Positions 43,138 through 49,838 of a stretch of DNA of 64,000 nt are shown piece by piece. Under the pieces are notes generated by a model. The model made no database searches and was not told the DNA's origin. It was given only the letters and a program-made list of their open reading frames with translations. A program made the translations under genes and the position numbers. The first letter of the stretch is position 1. Every line of letters starts with the position of its first letter. Origin of the DNA: CAVXXD01 sp963765625 (GTDB taxonomy: Bacteria > Actinomycetota > Geothermincolia > Geothermincolales > Geothermincolaceae); assembly GCA_963765625.1 (NCBI GenBank), contig CAVXXD010000018.1, forward strand, positions 62,001-126,000, written 5' to 3'.

Positions 43138-43697
43138 GAGTCATTGGTGGAGAAGACGCGGGACGACGCCTCAAGACCTTCAAAGGGAGGGACATCCGGC
43201 CCACGCCGGACCGGGTGCGCGAAGCCCTCTTCGCGTCGCTGGGGGACAAGGTGCGTGGGGCGCGGGTGCTGGACCTCTTCGCCGGCACCGGGGCGGTGGG
43301 GATCGAGGCATTGAGCCGGGGAGCCGGGGAGGCCGTTTTCGTGGAGAGCTCCCCCGCCGCCGCGAGCCTGATACGCGATAACCTGGAGTTGGTGGGCAGG
43401 ACAGGCCAGGCCAGGGTTATCCGGAGCGAGGCGCACATAGCGGTGCGGAGCGGCCTCAAGGGCTCCTTCGATTTGATTTTTGCCGACCCACCTTATAGAA
43501 TTGACATGAAATATTTACATGGTATTTTTTTAAGTATTGTGGGGAAAGGGCTGCTCGAGCCGGCCGGCGTTGTGGTTCTGGAAGGTCCGGCACGCCGGGA
43601 GCCCCTTTCGCTGGCAAGGGATATAACGCTCGTCAAGAGAAGAGTTTACGGAGATACCGCCATAGAGTTCTACCAGGAAGAAGGAGGACCGTCATAA
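43134..43697 (+). CDS. rsmD: 16S rRNA m2G966 methyltransferase RsmD
   Basis: This 187-residue Rossmann-fold methyltransferase acts on G966 of 16S rRNA. Features are MRVIGGEDAGRRLKT at the start, RPTPDRVREALFASLG, the SAM loop VLDLFAGTGAVGIEALSRG and the catalytic FADPPY. The start is ATG 43134, overlapping the recG stop in an ATGA, which decides it over longer frames. The middle (43490-43550) is locally AT-rich. Its stop TAA overlaps the unusual ATA start of coaD. Confidence 0.94.
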   Translation: MRVIGGEDAGRRLKTFKGRDIRPTPDRVREALFASLGDKVRGARVLDLFAGTGAVGIEALSRGAGEAVFVESSPAAASLIRDNLELVGRTGQARVIRSEAHIAVRSGLKGSFDLIFADPPYRIDMKYLHGIFLSIVGKGLLEPAGVVVLEGPARREPLSLARDITLVKRRVYGDTAIEFYQEEGGPS

Positions 43698-44206
43698 AAG
43701 GGAGCATCGCCATCTACCCCGGGACTTTCGATCCCGTGACCAGCGGGCACCTCGATGTGATCAGCCGGGCGGCCCGGTTCTTCGACCATTTCGTGATCGC
43801 GGTGGCCGCCAGCGCGGCCAAGCAACCCATGTTCAGCCTGGACGAGAGAGTGGGGCTGTTAAAGAAGTCCACCACCACACTGGCCAACGTGGAGATCAGG
43901 TCGTTCGACTCCCTGTTGATCCCGCTGGCCCGGGAAGTGGGCGCTACGGCCATCATCAAGGGCCTGCGGGCCATCAGCGACTTCGAGTACGAGTTCCAGA
44001 TGTCCCAGATAAACAGCCGCATGGACGAAAGCATCGAGACCTTCTTCGTGATGGCGTCGCCGGAGCATTCCTTCCTGAGCTCCAGCGCCGTACGCGAACT
44101 GGGGGTCTACGGCGGAAGCATCGCCGGTATGGTACCCACGGAGATCGAGGCGGACCTGATCGGGTTGTTCAACGATAAGTACGGCAGGAAGAGGAAAGGA
44201 GCGTAA
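43694..44206 (+). CDS. coaD: Phosphopantetheine adenylyltransferase (ATA start)
   Basis: This 170-residue nucleotidyltransferase makes dephospho-CoA. The signature is YPGTFDPVTSGHLDVISRAA with the T/HxGH motif, then KSTTTLANVEIRSF, IKGLRAISDFEYEFQMSQIN and SSSAVRELGVYGG. The reading frame needed for the N-terminal motif has no ATG, GTG or TTG upstream nearby. The codon at the expected start is ATA (43694), with AAGGAGG 6 bases before it, and it overlaps the rsmD stop as ATAA. GTG 43736 would delete the catalytic GTFDP motif. Either ATA is used, or a base error changed ATG. Confidence 0.9.
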   Translation: MKGSIAIYPGTFDPVTSGHLDVISRAARFFDHFVIAVAASAAKQPMFSLDERVGLLKKSTTTLANVEIRSFDSLLIPLAREVGATAIIKGLRAISDFEYEFQMSQINSRMDESIETFFVMASPEHSFLSSSAVRELGVYGGSIAGMVPTEIEADLIGLFNDKYGRKRKGA

Positions 44207-44209
44207 GGG

Positions 44210-44692
44210 ATGGACGTTTTCGAGAGGCTTGACCGGATAGAGGACTTCATAGTCTCCAGCAAGCACGTTCCCTTCTCCTCCTCGGTCATGGTTAACGAGA
44301 CCGAACTCTTCGAGCTCCTGGACGAACTCCGTAGTTCCCTGCCGGAGGAATTGAAGCAGGCCAGGTGGATGGTGAAAGAGAAGCAGGAGCTCATCGACGA
44401 GTCCTACAAGGAAGCCGAGCGCATCCGCGAAGAAGCCCGGGCCGAGCGTGAAGCCCTGGTCGCGGAGACGGAGATCATCAAGCAGGCGACGGCCGACGCG
44501 GAGCGCATCATGGAGGAAGCCAACTCCAGCTCGCGCGAGGTCCGCCTGGAGGCCGAGGATTACGCCGACGAGAGGCTGGCCAACCTCGAGGTGACCTGCT
44601 TCAAGCTGCTCGAGGTGATCAAGCGCGCCAGGGAGAGGCTGCAAGGCCAGCCCGAGGAAGAGGGTACCGAGGACGAGTTCGACCTGCGCTGA
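44210..44692 (+). CDS. SepIVA-like coiled-coil protein
   Basis: This 160-residue acidic protein is almost entirely coiled coil after a short N-terminal domain (MDVFERLDRIEDFIVSSKHV; LFELLDELRSSLPEELKQA). The position after coaD and the N-terminal pattern match the mycobacterial septation protein SepIVA (Rv2927c), a DivIVA-like factor that helps site cell division. It is shorter than the mycobacterial protein. It is read from ATG 44210, three bases after the coaD stop, so it is translationally coupled. Confidence 0.7.
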   Translation: MDVFERLDRIEDFIVSSKHVPFSSSVMVNETELFELLDELRSSLPEELKQARWMVKEKQELIDESYKEAERIREEARAEREALVAETEIIKQATADAERIMEEANSSSREVRLEAEDYADERLANLEVTCFKLLEVIKRARERLQGQPEEEGTEDEFDLR

Positions 44693-44811
44693 CCCCGTTC
44701 CGCTCCATTCATGCCCGATCCCGGGCATCCGTGTTATAATTCCACTGTCTTTGTAATAAAACATAGCATATATAAACGCAGCTTTTTCGCAGTAGAGATC
44801 GGAGCAAAGAC

Positions 44812-46314
44812 ATGAGCGTCGCGAAAGCATCGTTCGTCATCGCCTATATCATCGTCTTGATAGGCATCGGCATCTGGAGCGCCAGGCGCACCAGGAGCGC
44901 CAGCGATTTTTTCCTCGGCTCCCGCACCATCGGCCCCTGGGTGTCCGCCTTCGCCTACGGCACCACCTACTTCTCCGCCGTCCTCTTCGTGGGGTACGCG
45001 GGACGCTTCGGCTGGCAGTACGGCTTCAACGACCTCTGGATAGTAGCCGGCAACGTCATCGTCGGGACCATGCTGGCCTGGGTGTTGCTGGCCAAACGTA
45101 CCCGGCGCATGACCGTGAAGATGAACGCATTGACCATGCCGGAGTTCCTGTCGGCCCGCTATGGCAGCAAGTGGATGAAATACGCCGCCGCCGCAATCAT
45201 CTTCATATTTCTCATCCCCTACACCGCCTCGATATACCAGGGGCTCTCCTACCTCTTTACCAATGTACTGGAGATCAACTACAACACCGCGCTGGTCTCC
45301 ATGGCCATTCTCACCGGCATCTACCTGGTGCTGGGTGGCTACGTGGCCGTCACACTCACCGATTTCGTACAGGGGATCATCATGGTGGTGGGCGCGGTGC
45401 TGCTGGTCCTTTTCATAACCGGTAAAGCCGGGGACCTCGTCGGCGGCGGGCTGCCGGAAATCGTCGACGCCGTGAATGCCAACGTGGTGGCCAACACGCT
45501 CCATGGGCCGCCGGCGTGGCTGGGCCTGCTCAGCCTGGTGGTTCTCACCTCCGTGGGGCCGCTGGGCCTGCCCCAGATGGTGCAGAAGTTCTACTCCATC
45601 AAGGGGGAGGAGCACATAAAAAAGGCGACCGTCGTGGCAACCGTCTTTGCCTTCATCTGCGCCTTCGCCGCTTACTTCTCCGGGGCCGTCACCCGCGCCA
45701 TCTTCACGGCCGAGGAGGTCAAGGCCATACCCGGAGGGCTGGACAACCTGATGCCGGTGATGATCCAGGACTACCTTCCCACCATCCTCACCATCGTCGT
45801 GATGATGCTGATACTGTCTGCTTCCATGTCCACCCTCTCCTCCCTGGTGCTGGTCTCGTCCTCCGCCGTCACCATCGACATGGCCGGGGGAGATGAAAAA
45901 CTGGGACCGCGCCGTGCCACCTTCATGATGCGGGTGCTATGCGCGGTTTTCGTGGCCGTCTCGCTGCTGCTGGCATTGAAAGAGTGGACCTTCATAGTCA
46001 ACATGATGTCCCTCTCCTGGGGAGCGGTGGCCGGCGCCTTCCTGGCCCCCTACGTCTATGGGCTCTTCTGGAAGAAAGCCACCCGGGCGGGGGCCTGGGC
46101 GGCCATGGCCACCGGCCTTACCTGCGCCGTATTCCTGCCTATCATCCTCTCGTCCTGGTGGTCGGGAAAGATGGGCATCGCCTTCACCCTCAAGTCACCC
46201 TGGGTCCCCTTCGCCGCCTCGGTCTCCATCCTGGCGCCCCTGCTGGTGCTGCCGGTGGTCTCCCGGTTTACCCGCAAGCCCTCGGAGGAGGATCTCCAGA
46301 AGATCTTCGACTGA
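44812..46314 (+). CDS. Sodium:solute symporter (SSS family)
   Basis: This 500-residue protein has about thirteen membrane helices and the SSS signature region (SAVLFVGYAGRFGWQYG at the start, GGYVAVTLTDFVQGIIM in the middle). These transporters use the Na+ gradient to import monocarboxylates, sugars, proline or pantothenate; the substrate cannot be assigned. It interrupts the usual SepIVA-DUF177 adjacency. A perfect hairpin (44711-44728) and a TATAAT at 44735-44740 lie upstream, so it has its own promoter, perhaps with an operator. Confidence 0.9.
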   Translation: MSVAKASFVIAYIIVLIGIGIWSARRTRSASDFFLGSRTIGPWVSAFAYGTTYFSAVLFVGYAGRFGWQYGFNDLWIVAGNVIVGTMLAWVLLAKRTRRMTVKMNALTMPEFLSARYGSKWMKYAAAAIIFIFLIPYTASIYQGLSYLFTNVLEINYNTALVSMAILTGIYLVLGGYVAVTLTDFVQGIIMVVGAVLLVLFITGKAGDLVGGGLPEIVDAVNANVVANTLHGPPAWLGLLSLVVLTSVGPLGLPQMVQKFYSIKGEEHIKKATVVATVFAFICAFAAYFSGAVTRAIFTAEEVKAIPGGLDNLMPVMIQDYLPTILTIVVMMLILSASMSTLSSLVLVSSSAVTIDMAGGDEKLGPRRATFMMRVLCAVFVAVSLLLALKEWTFIVNMMSLSWGAVAGAFLAPYVYGLFWKKATRAGAWAAMATGLTCAVFLPIILSSWWSGKMGIAFTLKSPWVPFAASVSILAPLLVLPVVSRFTRKPSEEDLQKIFD

Positions 46315-46363
46315 CACCGGGACCGGCGCTGAACGGCGCCGTGCAGTGTGGTAATCTGGAGCT

Positions 46364-46933
46364 ATGAGCGGGCATCTGGACAGCCGGGAACTGGTGATAG
46401 ACGTATCCAACCTGATGCGCAACTCGTTTAGGCGGGAGCGGGTCCGGGCTGAATTATTGCTGGAACTGGGCGAGGAGGGTCTGAGCGAATCCCACGATGG
46501 CCGCCCGGTGCTGGTGGACCTGTGGCTGGAGAGCAGCTCCGACGGTATCCGCGCCCACGGGGCCATAGACGGGCTCCTGCCACTCGAGTGCACCCGCTGC
46601 ACCGAGCCCATCGACTTCCACCTCCTGGCCAAGGTCGACGAGTTCTTCTTCAACGCCGATCTCAAGGCCATCACCCCCGACGGAGAAGAAGTGGAGATGC
46701 CCGAGGATGAGGGCTACCGTCTCGAGGGCGACGAACTCGACCTCAACCCCATGGTCAACGACCAGGTGCTGCTCTCCCTTCCCATCAAGCACCTCTGCCG
46801 CGAGGACTGCCGCGGACTCTGCTCGTTTTGCGGCTCCAATCTCAACCTCGCCAGCTGCGACTGCCACGAGGAGGCCCTCGATCCCCGCTTGCAGAAACTG
46901 CAGCAATGGCTTGACCGCGAGGGCGAAATGTAA
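46364..46933 (+). CDS. DUF177 (YceD-like) protein
   Basis: This 189-residue protein has the DUF177 layout: an N-terminal beta region (LVDLWLESSSDGIRAHGAI), the pair CTRCTEP and the C-terminal cysteine cluster CREDCRGLCSFCGSNLN. In bacteria it nearly always lies next to rpmF, as here, and is linked to rRNA or ribosome metabolism. A TAATCT box (46352-46357) ends 6 bases before ATG, again the leaderless layout. The cysteines probably hold zinc. Confidence 0.92.
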   Translation: MSGHLDSRELVIDVSNLMRNSFRRERVRAELLLELGEEGLSESHDGRPVLVDLWLESSSDGIRAHGAIDGLLPLECTRCTEPIDFHLLAKVDEFFFNADLKAITPDGEEVEMPEDEGYRLEGDELDLNPMVNDQVLLSLPIKHLCREDCRGLCSFCGSNLNLASCDCHEEALDPRLQKLQQWLDREGEM

Positions 46934-46980
46934 CTATACTCAATCTTTGGTTTTACTGTAAGAAAGAGGAGTGGCAAGAA

Positions 46981-47160
46981 ATGGCAGTACCGAAGAGAAA
47001 AACGTCCCGTTCGCGGGCGGCCTCGCGCAAGTCGATCTGGAAGGCCGGCAAGGCAGCCCCCAAGTCCCTGTGCCCCCAGTGCCATGCGCCCAAACTGCCC
47101 CATCGCGCCTGTCCTTCCTGCGGAACCTACGCGGGAAGAGAGGTCGTCAAGGTAGATTAG
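46981..47160 (+). CDS. rpmF: Ribosomal protein bL32
   Basis: This 59-residue protein begins MAVPKRKTSRSRAASRK and ends with the zinc-binding CPQC and CPSCGTYAGREVVKV. It is a large-subunit ribosomal protein between DUF177 and plsX, the conserved order. It keeps all four cysteines, the zinc-dependent (C+) form. GAGGAG lies about 10 bases before the ATG. Confidence 0.97.
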   Translation: MAVPKRKTSRSRAASRKSIWKAGKAAPKSLCPQCHAPKLPHRACPSCGTYAGREVVKVD

Positions 47161-47173
47161 AAAGCCATTACCC

Positions 47174-48160
47174 ATGGCAGAAAAAATTGTCCTCGATGCC
47201 ATGGGCGGCGATTTCGCCCCGGTTGAAACGGTGGCGGGAGCGGTCCTGGCCCGGGACCAATGGAAGCTTGAAGTGGCGCTGGCAGGCGAGCCGGACGCCC
47301 TCAACCAGCAATTCGATTCCCAGGGCGTCAAACCTTTCGAGATAATCGCGGCTTCAGAAGTCATCGACATGGGCGACGAAGGTGCCTGGGCGGTAAAGGA
47401 AAAACCCGACTCTTCCCTGATGCGCGGCGCAGAGTACGTGCGTCAGGGAAAAGCCGGCGCCCTGGTCTCGGCCGGCAACACTGGAGCGGCCATGTCCGCG
47501 ACTTTCCTTTCCTGGGGGCGCATCAAGGGCATCAAGCGGCCGGCCGTGGCCGTGCTTCTTCCCTCGCCCGACGCCGTCAAGATAATCCTGGACGCCGGGG
47601 CCAACGCCGACTGCCGTGCCGAATACCTTCAGCAATTCGCCCTCATGGGAACCGCCTACTGGCGGATCATCACCGGCAGGGAAAAGGCCAGGGTCGGCCT
47701 GATGAACATCGGGAGCGAGGACGGAAAAGGCAACGAGCTGGCCAAGGCGGCCTTCGCCCTCCTCTCCGAAGACCAGCGCATTGACTTCATCGGCAACGTC
47801 GAAGGGCGCGACCTGACCGGCGACGACGTCGATGTGGTGGTCACCGACGGCTTCACCGGCAACGTCGTCATTAAGACCATCGAGGGAACGGCATCCTTCA
47901 TAACCAGGACGCTCATGGCTGGCCTGGCCGAACTGGACCAGGAGACCCTGACCCTGCTCCTCCCCACCCTGGCCAGGGTCAAGCAGCAGCTTGACTACGA
48001 GGAAGTAGGTGGATCGCTGCTCCTGGGGGTCAAGGGCGTGTGCGTGATATCCCACGGGAGCTCGAAGGCCAAGGCCATCGCCAGCGCCCTGAAGGTGGCG
48101 GCTGATGCCGTCACGGCCGAGCTGCCGGTGAAGATCGAGGCGCTTGCCGGTAAGGGGTAA
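47174..48160 (+). CDS. plsX: Phosphate acyltransferase PlsX
   Basis: This 328-residue acyl-ACP:phosphate acyltransferase makes acyl phosphate for PlsY. Visible features are VLDAMGGDFAPVETVAGA at the start, VSAGNTGAAMSATFL, LDAGANADCRAEYLQQFA, NIGSEDGKGNELAKAAF, VVVTDGFTGNVVIK and the C-terminal GVKGVCVISHGSS. It sits between rpmF and rnc as in many bacteria, and it works downstream of the FakA/FakB fatty-acid kinase encoded in the same cluster. Confidence 0.96.
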   Translation: MAEKIVLDAMGGDFAPVETVAGAVLARDQWKLEVALAGEPDALNQQFDSQGVKPFEIIAASEVIDMGDEGAWAVKEKPDSSLMRGAEYVRQGKAGALVSAGNTGAAMSATFLSWGRIKGIKRPAVAVLLPSPDAVKIILDAGANADCRAEYLQQFALMGTAYWRIITGREKARVGLMNIGSEDGKGNELAKAAFALLSEDQRIDFIGNVEGRDLTGDDVDVVVTDGFTGNVVIKTIEGTASFITRTLMAGLAELDQETLTLLLPTLARVKQQLDYEEVGGSLLLGVKGVCVISHGSSKAKAIASALKVAADAVTAELPVKIEALAGKG

Positions 48161-48164
48161 GGGC

Positions 48165-49733
48165 ATGGGGGACATAGAAAGCGTTCTGGCGCTTTCCTTC
48201 CAGGACAAGAGCCTGTTAAAAGAAGCCCTCACTCACCGCTCCTACGCATACTGGCAGGGTGGGGACAGCCCCCGCTCCAACGAGCGGCTGGAATTCCTGG
48301 GGGACGCCGTCCTCCAGATGGTGATAACGGACTATCTCTACCGCCTGGACCCGGATGCCGCGGAGGGGGGGCTGACCAAGGCCCGGGCCTGGCTGGTGAA
48401 CGATTCCTCGCTGGCGCGGGTGGCGGCGGAGATCGGGCTGGGGGAGTACATCCTGCTCAGCCCAGCCGCGGAGGGGGACGGGGCGCGCGGCAAAAACTCA
48501 ATCCTGGCCGACGCGTTGGAGGCGCTCATCGGCGCCGCCTTCCTGGATCAGGGGATGGAGACGGCGCGTCGGCTGGTCAGCCGTCTTCTGGGAGACAGGA
48601 TGAAGGAAGCGATGAGCAAGGGGCCGTCCTGCGACTACAAGACCTGGCTGCAGGAATGGTCCATCAAGGCCCGGGGGGTCCTGCCCGCTTATCGCGGCCG
48701 GAACGAGGGGCCCGACCACAGCAAGGTATTCTTCTCCGAAGCGTGGTTGGGTGAGGAGAAGGTGGGCGAAGGCCGGGGGCGCAGCAAAAAGGAGGCGGAG
48801 CAGCAGGCAGCCCGCGCTGCTTTTGAAGGATTGTCTGTGGAATTGTCGGTTGAATTGGATAATGGGAAAGGGGAGTGCAAGGTGGCAGGTAAGATAGGGC
48901 TGGTCACGGATAGTACGGCATATCTGAACGAGGATTTCATACGCGAGCACGACATCAAGGTCGTGCCACTTAAGGTGATCTTCGGCAATGAATCGTTCCG
49001 CGAAGGAATCGACATCACCCACGCGGATTTCTTTAAAAAACTCAAGTCCTTCGACGGCTTCCCCACCACTTCCCAACCCAGTGTGGGTGAGTTCGTGGAG
49101 GCTTACAAGGAGATGGCCGGTAAGTACGAATCGATACTATCCGTCCATATCTCCGGGGGCATCAGCGGCACCATCGAGTCCGCCCGCGCCGCCGCGGCGG
49201 AGCTTCCGGACATTCGCATCGAAGTAGTCGACTCACTATCCACCTCCATGGGCCTGTACCTGATCCTCGACGCGGCAACCAGGGACATAGAGGCCGGCGT
49301 GGAACTGGACGAGGTGGCCGGGAAGGCCAGGAAGATCGCCGACGAGACCAAGGTCTATTTCGCAGTCGATACCCTGGAATACCTCCGCAAGGGTGGCAGG
49401 ATCGGCGGGGCCCAGGCCTTCCTGGGCAGCGTGCTCAAGGTTAAGCCCATCCTCACCATCCACGGCACCATTGATGCCAAGGAGAAGGCCCGGGGTACCC
49501 AGAAGGCGGTGGCGCGCATCGTGGAGATTGCTAAAGAAGACCTCAACGGCCGGCCGGCAGTGCTCGGCGTGACCCACATCTTCGACCCCGAGGCCGGCAA
49601 AGCCCTGGTTAAGCGCGTGGCCGAGGCTTTCGAATGCAAGCAGGATGACATCCTGGTCAACGAGACCGGGCCGGTCATCGGCTCTCACACCGGCCCCGGC
49701 ACGGTGGGGCTGTTCTTCTACCCCGCCACCTGA
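48165..49733 (+). CDS. rnc: RNase III fused in frame to a DegV/FakB domain
   Basis: One continuous 522-residue frame holds two normally separate proteins. Residues ~1-240 are RNase III: catalytic motif NERLEFLGDAVLQMV, second acidic site ADALEALIGAAFLDQG, and dsRNA-binding domain DYKTWLQEWSIKARG to KKEAEQQAARAAFEGL. Residues ~240-522 are DegV, a fatty-acid-binding partner of FakA: KIGLVTDSTAYLNED, VKPILTIH and TGPVIGSHTGPGTVG. Both parts have full length, and the linker is the short SVELSVELDNGKGECK. DegV may also be translated on its own from GTG 48882. Given the single-base insertions elsewhere, a lost rnc stop through assembly error is possible. Confidence 0.88.
   Translation: MGDIESVLALSFQDKSLLKEALTHRSYAYWQGGDSPRSNERLEFLGDAVLQMVITDYLYRLDPDAAEGGLTKARAWLVNDSSLARVAAEIGLGEYILLSPAAEGDGARGKNSILADALEALIGAAFLDQGMETARRLVSRLLGDRMKEAMSKGPSCDYKTWLQEWSIKARGVLPAYRGRNEGPDHSKVFFSEAWLGEEKVGEGRGRSKKEAEQQAARAAFEGLSVELSVELDNGKGECKVAGKIGLVTDSTAYLNEDFIREHDIKVVPLKVIFGNESFREGIDITHADFFKKLKSFDGFPTTSQPSVGEFVEAYKEMAGKYESILSVHISGGISGTIESARAAAAELPDIRIEVVDSLSTSMGLYLILDAATRDIEAGVELDEVAGKARKIADETKVYFAVDTLEYLRKGGRIGGAQAFLGSVLKVKPILTIHGTIDAKEKARGTQKAVARIVEIAKEDLNGRPAVLGVTHIFDPEAGKALVKRVAEAFECKQDDILVNETGPVIGSHTGPGTVGLFFYPAT
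48872..48884 (+). promoter_or_regulatory. Internal ribosome binding site and GTG for DegV
   Basis: GGGGAG followed 6 bases later by GTG (48882-48884) lies exactly where a free-standing DegV protein of 283 residues would begin, in the same frame as the RNase III. It allows a separate DegV product from the shared mRNA. Confidence 0.5.
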
Positions 49734-49745
49734 GCCTGGGCGCCC

Positions 49746-49823
49746 TGTCACCGCGAGTGAAGCGAAGCGAAGCGATCCTGGGGTCGGCGCAAGATCGGCA
49801 GCCCCGCTTCACTTGCGACGGCA
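49746..49823. repeat. Palindromic intergenic repeat (copy 1)
   Basis: After the DegV stop, CGCGAGTGAAGCG (49752-49764) pairs with CGCTTCACTTGCG (49805-49817) with one mismatch. It contains the tandem GAAGC run (GAAGCGAAGCGAAGCG). The left arm reads like the arm of the copy at 58616-58690. It resembles, from memory, a palindromic repeat that recurs between genes in many unrelated bacteria. Confidence 0.6.
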
Positions 49824-49838
49824 GTGTAGTATGGTTCT

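Noticed and set aside
43736..43738. GTG 43736 as the start of coaD
   Set aside because: It would remove the GTFDP part of the nucleotidyltransferase motif, which the family needs for catalysis, and has no ribosome binding site.
44711..44728. Hairpin upstream of the symporter gene as terminator of the SepIVA-like gene
   Set aside because: No T-run follows the stem; it is better read as a possible operator.
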